Assembly: GCA_027924585.1 (NCBI GenBank)
Contig: BSBM01000865.1
Location: forward strand, 434,001 to 498,000
Direction of reading: 5' to 3'
Source of the DNA: Larix kaempferi
Lineage: Eukaryota; Streptophyta; Pinopsida; Pinales; Pinaceae
Length of the DNA: 64,000 bases
The notes under the pieces were generated by a model, which did not search any database, was not told where the DNA came from, and was given only the letters and a program-made list of their open reading frames with translations. Made by a program: the position numbers and the translations under genes. Below, piece by piece: positions 34,719-47,078 of the stretch (position 1 is its first letter; every line of letters starts with the position of its first letter).

Positions 34719-35771
34719 TGTTGTGAGGAAAATGCACCTATAGTTCAAGGGAGAAACTACCAACTTACGATGATAAAGATAGACTTACAAGCATTCTACA
34801 AGTACAACAAATAAGTGAAGAGATTAGGGTTTAAATATGTATGCACCTTGTTCAGAAGGTTGATCCTAGCTTTGCCTCTCTCGCTCTTCAATGCTTATCC
34901 AGTGTCGCAATGCTTAGGGCTGCAAAACAACTTGATACCTTTCCCAAATACATTTGACTACATATATAAGACTGATATTCATAATAGAAGAAGACATCAG
35001 AATATAAGCAAACTATAATCAATTCTGAGACACATTAATAGGTCATATTTGGAAAGAAAAGAATGTCTGATCTTTATTAATGAATGAAGCAAGTACATCA
35101 AGTTATGCCTTCCTTCAAGCTTGGCACTTCACGAAACCTAGATTCAAGGTCTCCTGCTTTTGTTCTCCAAGGATCCCAACCTCTAATTAGCTGTGCTAGG
35201 GTTTATGAGAAACTGAGGCACAAGAGAGGGGGATGAGAGTCTCCATTCCTCCAGCATAACAATGTTCTGAGCTTTGTCCCCTCACATGTCCCTTCTACCC
35301 TCCTTATATAGTCAGTGAAGGAGAGGAAAAGAAGTTATAATTGAGTAGGAGGTTCCCCAACCAACTTAACTTACCCAAATTTCGATATTTTGACTTGTAC
35401 AGGAATGTACTCTACTCTACAGTAGACAAAATAGCACACATGTGGAGGTGAGCACTACTTTAATGAAGCATAGTAGGGTATAGGCGCTACTATCATGCCT
35501 GTGTACCAACTCCCATGTGAAAAAATGGCCAAAAACAAGCTTTTCTGCTCATTTTCAGGAGATGGTTTGGTCTAGAAAAATGTTCCTAAGGGTTGTAATC
35601 ATCAAATGGGTCAAGAATGAGGTAATTTCAACCATTTTTAGTGTCCCAAATGACCCCTCAATCCACAAGTGTCTTGTTGTGTGACTAAACTTGATCTCAA
35701 GAAGTGTCGTCATGCGACCAAGGAATGCAAGTGTCGTCATAGACGGAGAGGTGTCATTTTAAGCTATAATA
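34719..35771 (-). repeat. 3' LTR of I
   Basis: The plus strand runs TGTTGTGAGGAAAATGC to AGCTATAATA. It matches 49125-50177 with scattered substitutions and no length change. Terminal bases vary between the two copies (TGTTGTG/TATTGTG, ATAATA/ATAAAA), consistent with an original TG...CA. Confidence 0.88.
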
Positions 35772-37689
35772 GATGCCCCCTAATGTATGAGGTCAGAGGG
35801 AGTGTGGGAAACGATGGTCGAAATACATTATAAATAACAAAGAGTTGAATCATGGAAGAACTGGAGAAACCAAGAATCATAGGCTCAAATGAAGTACCTG
35901 AAAGCAAAGACAATGTCAGACAATCTCATCCTTGGGGTAACTGTCCATGTTCAAATAATGGAACATGACCTCCAAGAGGATACAATAATGATCCAAATAC
36001 TGATGCATATATCATGGCCACTAAAATAGAGGTGTGGATCCATGAGGAACATAAGTATAAACATAGCCACATAAATACAAGGTGGATCTATGTCAAAACT
36101 GGAGAACATAGCCATAGAGAACAAGCTGGATCTATGTCTCATCAAGAGCCAAAAAGAGTGTGGCTCAATCGTACGCAACTTGGGCGATAACATAAATAAG
36201 GTGATGGTATCGAGGATCCAAAGCTCTTCATCCAAAAACAACCCAAGGTACAAATCGATCCATGCGAATAAATGAGTTGATGTCAGACATGGGAGGTATC
36301 GTTTGATTACCGGTCATTGATGTATACCGTTAACAAACGCGAGGGTGTCCACCAATAATGAAAATGGAACCCAATGTACCTAGTATAGTCAAGCAATTGC
36401 AAATAAATGGTCTTTTCGTTGAACACTTAAAGAATCCATTGGATAGGAGACATTGATGTATTCCCATCTAGCCAATAGCGAGGGAAACTGCCACTAATGA
36501 CTGCAATCCCCAAGGTACTAACCGAAACTCTAAACTTCATTCCCAAAGCACAATGAGTTGAAGTCGATGGGAAGAAGTCCATTGGAAGGGAGGCCTTAAG
36601 TCATCCTCCATCATCCAACACGAAGGACACTCAATAGGTATGAGCTGATTTGGATTAGGAATGAACACATGATGAAACATACTGACACCAAGGAATGGCC
36701 AACACATGAGGTTAAGGCAATTGTAGAATGGCCGACACAGGTTATATCCTTAAACAGTGAGCACGACACAAGAGTGGCTTAGGCATCTTTTAACACAAAG
36801 GAACCACGATGCAAATCTGCAATGTAGGAGACATTAACATATTCTCCATATGATTGGAAGACTAACCAAATGAAGGAGTAAGAACTCTAAGATTAGGTTT
36901 ATCCTAAGTCCAACACTAGAACCCAACTTGTTTGATAGACTCAAAACAGGTGCTTTGTTCAAGGAGATAGTTGACTTGCTGCCATCATATTGAAAGATAT
37001 TTTAGCATTCTTCCCTTCCCTTTCCTTTTTCATTTTTTAACGAGCTTGACAAAGAACTAAAGCATGCTCGACGGTATTTTCATATTTAAGGAGTCTGAAA
37101 AACCTAGAAGAAAACTCTATACACCTATCCGTGGATTTTATATCGAGCCCGAATTGGTCTATGCTCGGTAGTGTTTTCTTGCTTATAGAGTTGAAAAACT
37201 TAAACAGTCCTCTATACACCTACTCGTGGATTTTAATATCGAGCCCAAGTAGGTTAATGCTCATCGTTGTTTTCCTGTTTATAGAGTATGAAAAACTTAA
37301 ACAATCCTCTTTTTACCCTCTCGTGGATTTCACATTGAGCTCGAGTAGGTGAATGTTCGTTTGGTGTTTTCACACTTCTAGAGTCTGAAAACCCTAAAGA
37401 CGACTCCAAAGGTCCTTTTTCATAAAGTTAGTCTCCTTCCCCGAAAAAGTGTAAAATAATAGAAGAAGAACTCTTCTAGCACATACCAGACTATACCTAG
37501 AGCATACCTTTTCCGTAAATTATCCACCAAGGCCCGGAAAAGGGGTAATTCTATACCTAAGTGGATGTCAGTTCAGTTATTTTAACGATCCCAAAAAGAC
37601 AACTATACTCGGCAAACTTTTCATATTTAAGGAGTCTGAAAAGGGCTTAAAAGAACTCCATAGGGATCTTTTGCATAAAATTTTAACGA
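35772..37689 (-). other. I 3' untranslated region; no gene
   Basis: The polypurine tract (complement of 'gatgccccctaatg') lies next to the LTR. Rightwards is a repeat of about 85-90 bp, three times at about 37120-37400 ('ctctatacacctactcgtgg' with 'gagtctgaaaa'). The rest is unique sequence without recognisable protein. Confidence 0.6.
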
Positions 37690-38370
37690 GTACGAAAAAG
37701 TAAACTCGTGACCTCCTTATTGTTTGTAACGAGCTCAAGGGAGATATAGAAAATGCTCAAAAATTTCTTATTGTTTTTAACGAGCTCAAAGTGAAGACAA
37801 AAGAAATGCTCATGGCCTCCTTACTGTTTTTAACGAGCTCAAAGGGAAGGTGGAAGACTGCTCATAACCTACTTACTGTTTTTAACGAGCTCAAAATAAA
37901 GGTAGAAGAATGCTCGTAACCTACTTACTGTTTTTAACGAGCTCAAAGTAAAAGAAGAATGCTCATAACCTACTTACTGTTTTTAACGAGCTCGAAGCAA
38001 AGGTGGAAGACTGCTTGTAACCTACTTACTATTTTTAACAAGCTTGAAGTAAAGGTAGAAGAATGCTCGTAACCTACTTACTTTTTTTAACGAGATTGAA
38101 GTAAAAGAAGAATGCTCGTAACCTACTTACTGTTTTTAATGAGCTCGAATTAAAAGAAGAATGCTCGTAGCCTCCTTACTGTTTTTAATGAGCTTGAAGG
38201 AAAGGTGGAAGACTGCTCGTAGCCTCCTTATTGTTTTTAACGAACTCGAAGGAAAGGTGGAAGACTGCTCGTAACCTACTTATTGTTTTTAACGAGCTTG
38301 AAGTAAAAGACGAATGCTTGTAACCTACTTACTGTTTTTAACGAGCTCGAAGTAAAGGTGGAAGAATGCT
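37690..38370 (-). repeat. Tandem array, about 50-54-bp unit, about 13 copies (I)
   Basis: The plus-strand unit is 'ttactgtttttaacgagctc' followed by a purine-rich stretch 'gaagtaaaggtggaagaatg' and 'ctcgtaacctac'. Units vary by small deletions (for example copies lacking 'ggtgg'). Each has the SacI-like palindrome GAGCTC. It lies between the coding region and 3' LTR of I, as in other Tat-like elements. Confidence 0.88.
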
Positions 38371-39938
38371 CGCTTGGGAGGAGACGAGTGTCAGGGACAT
38401 GCGAAACTAGCTCCAAGTGCATGGAACAAAGCTATGCCTAATGCAAGGAACATGAGCAAGATAAGTACACTCAGGGTGTGTCTCCTCCAGGTAAAAGGTG
38501 TCAAACTGCGAAGGCAAAATGATACAGGGCTTAGCGGAAATGAGATCGAAGATGGAGTCTTATACAACGAGCTAAAAGCGTGGAAGCCAGCATCATGATC
38601 ATTAGTGCAAGAGGGATCATAACAGATGCATATGAAACTTGAACACAAAGATGGGATCCTTATCAGGGATGGCCAGAAATATATGAGGAAGAAAGATATG
38701 AGGCTTCTTCTCAAAGTCATGGTAAATCTAAAAATTCTCCCGAGCCTATGAGAAAAACTCAGCATGGGCACCAAAATGGCATAAGGGTGTTGACTAGGGT
38801 GAACCATGTTAGGTAGGATCTGCTTTCGGACTGTTGCACAATGCATAAAGAGATGGGTAACACACCAATATCCAACAGGTTCGACCCTATGGCGAATTCA
38901 AATGGCAAAAGGTTCAAACGCAACATAACATCAGGGAATCCTAAACCTGCATGCAAGGTTCCGAATAAACCTGACATGGTTGCACTAGGTGTCGAAAAGG
39001 ACCAGTAAGCAAGTATACATCCAGCTAAGAACCTATCTCCAAGAAACATCAGTACCAAGATCATATCTAAAGCATATGTAAAGAAAGACCCGATACAAGT
39101 CGCTGTGGTAGAAATACTTTCAACTTCATTATCATCAACAATAGGCATAAACAAGGCAGAGTTTTCAAATGAGGACTCTATGGTACCCAAGCCCGAGGAC
39201 TTACAATCAACAAGATCAACTTCAGGATGAAGATCAAAGTTGAAGGACATGATGGAATCTGCAGAAAAAAATTCATCATCATGGGAGTTGAAAATTCTAG
39301 AAGCAGAATCAAACTCAGCAGGAACACCAATTTGCGAATCTATAGGAGAGTCCAAAGACTCAACAGTAGGAAGATCATACTTTAAAGTCAAACTAGGGAT
39401 GGAAAAAACTGTGACTGGATCAACATCCAAATGAATGGTAGACTGTGCTATGGACTCTAGGAAAACTTCATTGGAAGGAAGTATATCATCCCAGATAGAA
39501 CACATATCTAAACATTCAGATGGAGATGTCACTTGGTCAAAAGCTAGGACTAAATCCCGAGAAGGTGAGCATGAACTCAAAGACTTCTTCTCAGTAGCAG
39601 TTGAACTCAAGGAACCATATGCCACATAACTTTCATGTGACATAGTAGTGCCTAATGACGAGGGATCTGACTGGTCTACAGTTGGGTAATAAGGAGGATC
39701 AACGAATGCAAGCTGGTCAATAGTGACGATGCTTTTGTTATGAGGGAAATGCATCACACGAAAGAGCGTAGACACCACAGCATGCATATCATAAACGTAA
39801 TCACGCTCGAGGATCATATCAAATTCCATAGGGTCCTTTAAAACCATAAAATCAACTAAGACTGTTTTTCCACCTAAGGTAACAAGTACCTGACGAAGGA
39901 ATCCAATTGGTTCGCTAGGTCTTCTATCGAAGGTCAAC
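38371..39938 (-). pseudogene. Protease C-terminal part and unidentified extension of I
   Basis: Continues the split protease: LTFDRRPSEPIGFLRQVLVT, GGKTVLVDFMVLKDPMEFDM, ILERDYVYDMHAVVSTLFRV and SIVTIDQLAF, as in Tat-like protease regions. The frame then stays open to about 38759, with an acidic Ser-rich segment and a hydrophobic end (LVLMFLGDRFLAGCILAYW). A second frame, 38391-38846, continues with basic, aromatic-rich text. No RT motif follows. The long open extension is unusual; it may be a linker to a lost RT or a family-specific domain. G is inserted at its right edge. Confidence 0.75.
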
Positions 39939-40500
39939 TGATCCACATCGCAATTGGCATTTGTTGTCGGATGTTAACTTTGACACATTCTTGACTAGTC
40001 TTCGCAGTTTATACAACTTCGATAAGTTTTTGACGCAACAAGACTTCGACAACTTTTCACCTTCGACATGTTCAGCGACCTCATAGTTCGCGACATCGGT
40101 ATACAATGTTGACATGCACCCACGACTGTTGAACCTCGATAGACTATCTTTCTGTCTTCCAATCGACTGTAACGGTTGAACGGTTGAACAGTTGAACTGC
40201 TCTAACTTCTTCTTTGTAACTGAACGTAACGGGCAGGCACCCAAGCGTCTCAGATTTATTTATAAACATGTAAACTATTGTAATATATAGCTAATCGGAG
40301 CTAATAAGATTTTATTAGATCTTCATCTTGATCAATCTAGAACAGTTCACATTCCTGCATATTGTCTGTGTGTACTTGTGTTATCTATATTGCGTAACCC
40401 TATTTTGCTCTTTTTGTTTATTAAGCTTCCACCATAACAGAGCCGACTCATTCAGTCGAACTGTTGTCCCCCTTGTGCTTCCTGGAGACGATATGGATCA
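39939..40500 (+). repeat. 5' LTR of G
   Basis: TGATCCACATCGCAATTGG to GACGATATGGATCA. It is rich in 'ttcgac'. A TATA-like TATAAA lies at 40261-40266. A single T separates it from the primer-binding site TGGTATCAGAG (40502-40512). Confidence 0.93.
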
Positions 40501-40571
40501 TTGGTATCAGAGTGTACTCAGTTTTCTTGCTTAAATTCTGCGTATACACTTCTCTCGAAGTTACCTGACTT

Positions 40572-41548
40572 ATGCCAGTTCAAACTCACTCGCAATCTCA
40601 GCAATCCAAGCAGACGCGATCTTCAGATATGACAGAAGAAATAGATGATAGACATGCAGCTGACGAGACAACACAGCTTCTTGAGCAAGCTCTGGCTCGA
40701 CAACGAACTGAAATGTTTGCCCAGTTCAATGAGATTCTCTTGTGATTCACCTCGACATCTGAAGGATCGTTGACAAATACTCACTCCGATAAAATAAGCC
40801 CCTTCAAAGTACAAATGAATCTCGATATACCGAATCTTGAAGGAAAGATTGACACAGAATCCGTCGATAATTGGGTGCAACAATTGGAATCCTATTATGC
40901 CGTAAATCAACTCTCCGAAGCTGAAAAAGTCACCATTGCGTCCTTAAAAATGTCAACCTCCGTGCAATGCTGGTGGGAGAACCTCTCGACAAAAATGGAG
41001 AAAAACAGAGACCCCATTGACACATGGGATAAATTCCTCGAACACATCCAGAAGGAATTTTACCAACCGAAATGCCTCGAGCAGTAGTATAAGAAGTGGC
41101 AGCAGTTAAGGCAATGGAAAGACCAATCAATACAGAGTTACACTGATGAGTTCTACTGACTCATGGCAAGACTTGGCATCCAAGAGGAAGAGAAATTGCT
41201 TGTTCTGAAATACACCAGTGGATTGTCTCAGTACATCCAGCAGGAGATGAAATTTTTGACTGTCAATACGCTTGCAGATGCTTTCCACTACGCCAGTAAA
41301 TTGGAAACCAAGCAGAAAGGAAAAGAAAATTTCATGACAAATCCGACATCAGGAAGACCACCTGATAAAAGGACACCCACCGACTATGACAAGCCGATAT
41401 CTTCTCAGCCGACACCTCCAAAACCTAACGATGGTAAGAAGCCTTTTCATAAAAAGGAACGTAGCAAACAATCGCCGACCGGAAAATGGTGTTATTACCA
41501 CCACTCATCTTAGCATGATACGTCTGAATGCAAAGCTCGGAAGACATT
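40572..41548 (+). pseudogene. Gag of G
   Basis: From ATG 40572: a Gln/Thr-rich N-terminus, then the gypsy gag core FKVQMNLDIPNLEGKIDTES, VDNWVQQLESYYAV, VQCWWENLSTKME and WDKFLEHIQKEFYQP. After stops: LMARLGIQEEEKLLVLKYTS and LADAFHYASKLE. A Pro/Lys-rich tail ends in KWCYYHHSS-HDTSECK, the zinc-binding region of this lineage. Stops at 40743 (TGA), about 41085 (TAG), about 41158 (TGA) and about 41512 (TAG) occur at Arg or Gln positions. F1 and F2 encode the same gag type. Confidence 0.88.
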
Positions 41549-42197
41549 TTTGGTGAAAGTGTCAACCTCCAACATGTTCAACAAGATAGTGGAAGAATCT
41601 GATCTAGACGCGATGACCCTTTTGACCTCGACAAGTCAAGCAGCCTCAACTATTGTCAACGAGGAGGAACAGGAGCGCCTGTTCCATACACGGATATGGG
41701 TCCAGAGAAACCCATTGCATCTGATTGTGGAGAATGGGAGCCAAAAGAACTTCGTTTCTGAAGAACTGGTGAAGAAATTAGGTCTTGTCACCACTCCACA
41801 TCCTCAACCTTACAACATTGGTTGGATGAAGGATGGACAAGAACTATGGATCACTCGACAATGCAAACTCACCTACTTCATAAAACCTTTTGAATATGAA
41901 GTACTCTGTGACGTGGCACCATTCTCCGTAGCCGACGCCCTGTTTGGGAAACCTTATCTCTGGGATAGACATGGAATTTATCAATCATGGCCTCAGAAAG
42001 TGATTATCAGAATCCAAAATCGATGGTTCAGCATACCAGAGCGTCAACCTACACCGATGGTTGCATTGATATCTACCAAGCAGACAAAGAAGCTCATCAA
42101 TCATGCTCAGAAATTTTCATTAATCATGATCAAGCTGCAGCATTCTAAGAAGACTGTAGCAATGAGTCGAGTCACTGACCAATGCATCTCTCGATAG
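41549..42197 (+). pseudogene. Protease of G with altered active site
   Basis: Open frame of 215 codons. RIWVQRNPLHLIVENGSQKN holds the active-site region. Glu-Asn-Gly stands where the family has Asp-Ser-Gly (F1 keeps VDSG), so the catalytic aspartate is lost. LGLVTTPHPQPYNIGW, CKLTYFIKPFEYEVLCDVAP and DALFGKPYLWDRHGIY follow, a signature shared with F1. It ends with a stop at 42195 before the RT linker. Confidence 0.88.
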
Positions 42198-43690
42198 AAG
42201 CAGCAAATCGATCATATTCTTGATGAGTACCAGAACCTCTTTCAAGCTCCAGACGAAGTACCTCAGCATTTCTAGGTAAAACACTCCATTGAACTTGTTC
42301 TTGGTTCTTCTTTTCCTAACGCATATGTTTATAGAAGATCCATTCTTGAAAATGAAGAGATTCGTAGACAAATCCAAGAGTTAATAGACAAAGGTCATAT
42401 CTGACCCAGCTCCTCTTCTTGTGGAAGTCCAGTCGTCCTAGTTCCGAATAAAGACTGGACTTGGCGCATGTGCATCGACTACAGAGCTCTCAACAAAATA
42501 TCGATGAAGAATCAGTACCCTCTGCCGCGGATAGACGAGCTTATCAAATGTCTGAAAGGTGCTAAATTCTTTACTAAACTTGACCTCAAGTCTGGGTACC
42601 ATCAGATTCCAATTGAGCCCTTAGATGTGTGGAAAACTTCTTTCAAGACCAAGGATTGTTTGAATGGTTAGTTATGCATTTCGGCTTAACCAACGCACCT
42701 GCGACCTTCATGCGACATATGGATAACCTTCTCCGACCTTTCATTGGAAAATGGGTTATTGTCTATCTCGATGACATATTTATTTTCAGTCGATCATGGG
42801 AAGAACATGTCGGACATCTTCGACAAGTCCTCGAAACTCTCCAGCAACATCGGCTCTATTTGAACATGGACAAGTGCTCTTTTGCGATGACCAGCATCAA
42901 ATATTTTGGGTATGTAATCGACTCTACAGGCATTCACGTCGATCCAGACAAAGTACAGATCCTCAAAGATTGGCCCATTCCTAGAAGCATTCAAGACCTA
43001 AGAAGTTTTCTTGGTTTGGTGAATTTCTATCGACGATTCATACTTGGCTTCAGTCACATAGCCTGGCCCTTGAATCGGTTGACAAAAGAAAATGGGAAAA
43101 CCGTCTTTCAATGGAAAAAAACACAACAAGTAGCTTTTGAACAACTCAAACAAAGGCTCTGCATTGCACCAGTACTTGTGTTACCTGATTTGCATCAGCC
43201 CTTTGAGATTGAGACTGACGCATCGGACTATGCCTTGGGCACAGTGATCACTCAGTCTGGTCTCCCAGTCGCTTTTCATTCCGAGACTTTTAACGACATG
43301 GTTAAAAGATACTCTACGTACGAAAAAGAACTGTATGCCATCGTGCAAGCTCTCAAGCAATGGAGGCATTACATCCTTGGAAAGGAAACGATCATTCTCA
43401 TTGATCACAAGCCTCTACAGTTCGCTCCGACACAATCAAAGTTACAAACAATTCGACAACTCAAGTGGATTAATTACCTACAACAATTTTAGTTGGTGAT
43501 TATGTATTGAAAAGGCAAGGCTAACGCCGCTACAGATTGCCTCAGTCGACCACCCATTACTCTCCTCTTGACAGTGATGAGTATGAAGGGTGAGTATGAA
43601 GGGTTGCGACATGACCACTTGGCAACAGTTGTATGAGGACGACAACGACTTCTCAGCAGTCTACCGCCAGTTATAGACTAACAAGTCATC
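42198..43690 (+). pseudogene. RT and RNase H of G
   Basis: Linker HSIELVLGSSFPNAYVYR, then DKGHI-PSSSSCGSPVVLVP (TGA for Arg), RMCIDYRALNKISMKNQYPL and KFFTKLDLKSGYHQIPIEP. A frameshift occurs near 42650, then [16 protein letters not shown] and the active site VIVYLDDIFIFSRSW (about 42760), intact. The thumb follows: FLGLVNFYRRFI. RNase H: FEIETDASDYALGTVITQSG, YSTYEKELYAIVQALKQWRH and IILIDHKPLQ. After two stops, KANAATDCLSRPP ends the domain. Two frames carry nearly all the domain, so a single frameshift is the main break. Confidence 0.92.
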
Positions 43691-45105
43691 GACCTCATAC
43701 TTCAAATACTTCTTGAAAGACACCTTGTTATACAAGCTTGGACAGCTCTGTTTACCCACCGGTGAGCAATGAAAGCAGCTCATTTGGGATGCGCACTATA
43801 GCAAGACCGCAGGACACTTTACAGTAGCAAAGACACTTGCTATTCTGCAAAAGTATTTCTTTTGGCCTACACTTAAATATGACGTCAACAAGTACATTCG
43901 ATCATGTGTGGTTTGTGCCATTGCTAAGCCACCTAATTGACGACAGGGATTGTACACACCTCTGCCAGTTCCTAGTCAACCATGGGAATCTATTTCTATG
44001 GACTACTTGATGGGTTATACTACTACCAAACATCAGCATGACGCAATATTAGTAGTAGTCGACCGATTCTCCAAGATGGCCATTCTCATACCATGTAAGA
44101 AGACCACAACAGTGCAGCAGATTGCTCAGCTCTTCTTTACACATGTTTGGAAACACTTTGGTTTACCCACAACCATCATTTCCGACCGAGATGCCAGATT
44201 TGTCAGCATCTTTTGGAAGACTCTTTGGCAACAGCTAGATACACGACTCTCATTTTCGATAGCTTTCCACCCTCATACTGACAAACAGACGGAAGTTGTG
44301 AATCACCTGGTAGTACAACTGCTTCACATGTACAATCACCAGCATTGACGCACATGGGATGATAGTCTTCCATACATTCAGCACATGACTACAATCGTGC
44401 TCAGCACAGCTCTATAGGAAAGAGTCCCTTTGAATTCTGTTACGGATTTCAACCGTCAACGCCTATCGACTTGATCAGCTCCTTGACATAGCCAAACTCT
44501 GACACCGAGCATAGTCAGTGAGAAGTTGATAAAGTAGTCAAGTTTCAAGAACAGATTTGCGACATTTAGTGACAAGCATAGGATATGTTGCATAGAGAAA
44601 ATGAGAAAGCTAAGGCTTGACATGAAAAGCATCGCATTCCTCATACATTTAGCATTGGGGATAAGGTTTGGCTACATCTTAAGAAGGAGCGCTTCACAGA
44701 TCATTTCAAGAATTTAAAACCTTTATGATATGGTCCTTACAGTATTCTTCGACAGATTGGCGAGAACACTTTCCAGCTCGACATTCCTGCTTGCCTGGGT
44801 CTACTTCTAGTCTTTAATGTGGATTTACTTCGACCATACCATGCACCCTTGTTGGAACAGAATGATTTCTCAACAACAAATCCCGCAGATATCAATCCAG
44901 ATATTCAGGAGCCTCTTCCTTGAGACACCATTGTGGGACGACGGGTACGCCTTACGAGGATGAACACAATTCCCTTGTTTCAGTTTGCCAAAGCTAGCCA
45001 GATCCCATCTCAAGGAAAGTAGTACTCTGCTACTGAAATGATCGACAAGTTCCCTCACCTTCACAAGAAAACAATGGGGTCCATTGTTTCTTAAGGAAGG
45101 AGGTC
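43691..45105 (+). pseudogene. Integrase of G and polypurine tract
   Basis: The zinc-binding region (43740-43945) is legible through several stops (HYSKTAGHF-like, then CVVCAIAKPPN). The open core 43950-44348 reads LYTPLPVPSQPWESISMDYL (first Asp), TIISDRDARFVSIFWKT (second Asp) and FHPHTDKQTEVVNHLV (Glu). The C-terminal part to about 44900 is stop-ridden but shows KVWLHLKKERF-like text and FNVDLLRPY-like text. No clear chromodomain. The tract 'ttaaggaaggagg' (45091-45103) precedes the 3' LTR. Confidence 0.85.
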
Positions 45106-45659
45106 TGATCCACATTGTAGTTGGCATTTGTTGTCGGATGTTAACTTCGACACATTCTTGACTAGTCTTCGCAGTTGATACAACTTCGACAAGTTTTTGA
45201 CGCAACAAGACTTCGATAATTTCACACCTTCGACATGTTCAGCAACCTCACAGTACGCGACATCGGCATACAACATCGACATGCGCCCGCGACTGTCAAA
45301 CCTCGACAGACTGTCTTTTTGTCTTCCAGTCGACTGTAATGGTTGAACAGTTGAACTGCTCTAACTTCTTCTTTGTAACTGAACGTAATGGACAAGCACC
45401 CAAGCATCTCAGATTTATTTATAAGCATGTAAACTATTGTAATATACAGCTAATCGGAGCTAATCATATTTTATCTGATCTTCATCTTGATCAATCTAGA
45501 ACAGTTCACATTCCTGCATATTGTTTTTGTGTACTTGCGTTATCTGTATTGCGTAACCCTATTTTGCTCTTTCTGTTTATTAAGCTTCCTCCATAACAGA
45601 GCCGACTCATTCAGTCGAACTGTTGTCCCCCTCGCGCTTCCTAGACACGATATGGATCA
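45106..45659 (+). repeat. 3' LTR of G
   Basis: TGATCCACATTGTAGTTGG to ACACGATATGGATCA, followed by TCAAC. Slightly shorter than the 5' copy, with dispersed substitutions. Confidence 0.93.
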
Positions 45660-47078
45660 TCAACGACCAATTAACAGCTAGAATAACATTAGGGAAACCC
45701 AAATATCTCCAAGCATAAGCAAACAAAATACTAACAGAAGCTCCTTCATCAACAATGCATCGATCAACCGTATAGTTCCCGATATCAACCTTTATCTGGA
45801 AAGGTGTCGAAGAAGGAAGACGAGGCTCAGCTAGACTATTCCAATCAAAGGAAACGCTCCTAGGGCTTGGTAGGGGTTCACATGGCATAGATGAAGTGTC
45901 CCCTTTTTCAAAAACATCCAAACTGGTAATGCAGAAGACTTCCGCAGTAGGTGCATCAATCTTTGCAGGACTGATGGGATCGGTCGAAGATTGCATCTAT
46001 CTGATCACTTCACTCTCTGAAGGAAGAGTGGGGTTGACCAAATATTGCATTGGTTCAACCACTTTATCAACCAAAGGTTGATTTAACTGTAGGGAATCTA
46101 TATACAACTCAGGAACAGAGGTTCCTTCAGACATGGACCACACTCTTCGTGCCTTCGGAATGGCAGGGCATCGGTGAGTAAGGTGATCTCCCTTACAAAG
46201 TTTACAAGGGAACTTTGGTTTCCATCCTATAGGTCGAGACTCCTTTACAACGTTGGTATTCTCATCATGACTAGCATTGGTTGATAGCTTGCCCCCAGCA
46301 TGACTTGCAGTGGCTGGTTGCTCAGAAGCAGAAGACTTTTGAACTAAGGACCACACTTTTTGCACTTCTGGAAGTACAGGGCACAAGTAAGTAAGGTGAT
46401 CTCCCTCGCAAAACTTACAAGGAAACTTAAGCTTCTGTTTGTTTGGTTTGTCGACAATGTCAACTCCCTCAGCATGACTTGCAGTGGCTGATATGGTGTC
46501 TCTAGCATGACTCACAAGAACTGGTGACTTGTCATTAATATGACTAGCAGTGATAAATGACGTGCCCTCAACATGACTGACATTTGTTGAAGACAAACTT
46601 TCAATATGATTTCAGTGACTAAAATTTTTCTCCTAGCATGACCTCCAGAGGCTGGGTAGGTGCCCCCTGCATGATTTGCATAGGCAGGGTGCTTTCCCCC
46701 AGCATGACTTACAAAGGCTGGGTTGCTACCCCCTTGTTTTGGCATCTTCTTCCCATTCTTCCTCCCTCTATTCCTTTTAGACTACTGGTTACTAGTATTG
46801 CTACTTTTGCCACATGAGGTAGAAGGAGGAGGAGAAGATGTTACTAGCAAGGGAGGCACAGGGTTCTGATGCTCTTGATTTAAGGTGCTTACAAAAGAAG
46901 CGTCAGGAGCATGCAAGGCATTTGGAATGGAAAACAACCAAACCGACATCCCTATGGTGAATCCAGGAAGATTTAGAGTAGCCATTAAGGGAGTGCCAAT
47001 GTTTCGAATTAATGGAACAACACAAGGATCCCCCGGAACAGGGGTACCTTGATTGGCACTCGCTGGAATGCTAGACAT
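45660..47078 (-). pseudogene. Gag-like protein and protease start of I, double knuckle and SHAGG repeats
   Basis: Read leftward from ATG 47078: MSSIPASANQGTPVPG, then IRNIGTPLMATLNLPGFTIG; after a stop near 46784, a basic stretch and repeats of the form SHAGGK/NHAGGT/GHARRK. A frameshift near 46600 leads to more units (TASHINDKSPV, VSHARDTIS, TASHAEGVD). Two zinc knuckles follow, CKFCEGDHLTYLCP and CKLCKGDHLTHRCP, both C-X2-C-X3-H-X4-C, separated by further SHAGG units. One in-frame stop (45997), then the protease with CIVDEGASVSILFAYAWRYL. G interrupts the frame after AVNWS. No gag core as in D is visible upstream, so the N-terminus is shorter than usual. Confidence 0.8.

Larger units (their letters stand above)
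39939..45659 (+). mobile_element. Element G: near-complete Reina-like gypsy chromovirus
   Basis: Flanked by TCAAC (39934-39938, 45660-45664). The LTRs are 562 and 554 bp with the unusual ends TGATCCAC...ATGGATCA. The primer-binding site is at 40502. It contains gag, protease, RT, RNase H and integrase in gypsy order. Many stops are present, but every domain is there, so decay rather than deletion has silenced it. Removing it restores the protease frame of I (AVNWS-LTFDRR). It is the innermost, hence youngest, member of the E-I-G nest. Confidence 0.93.
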
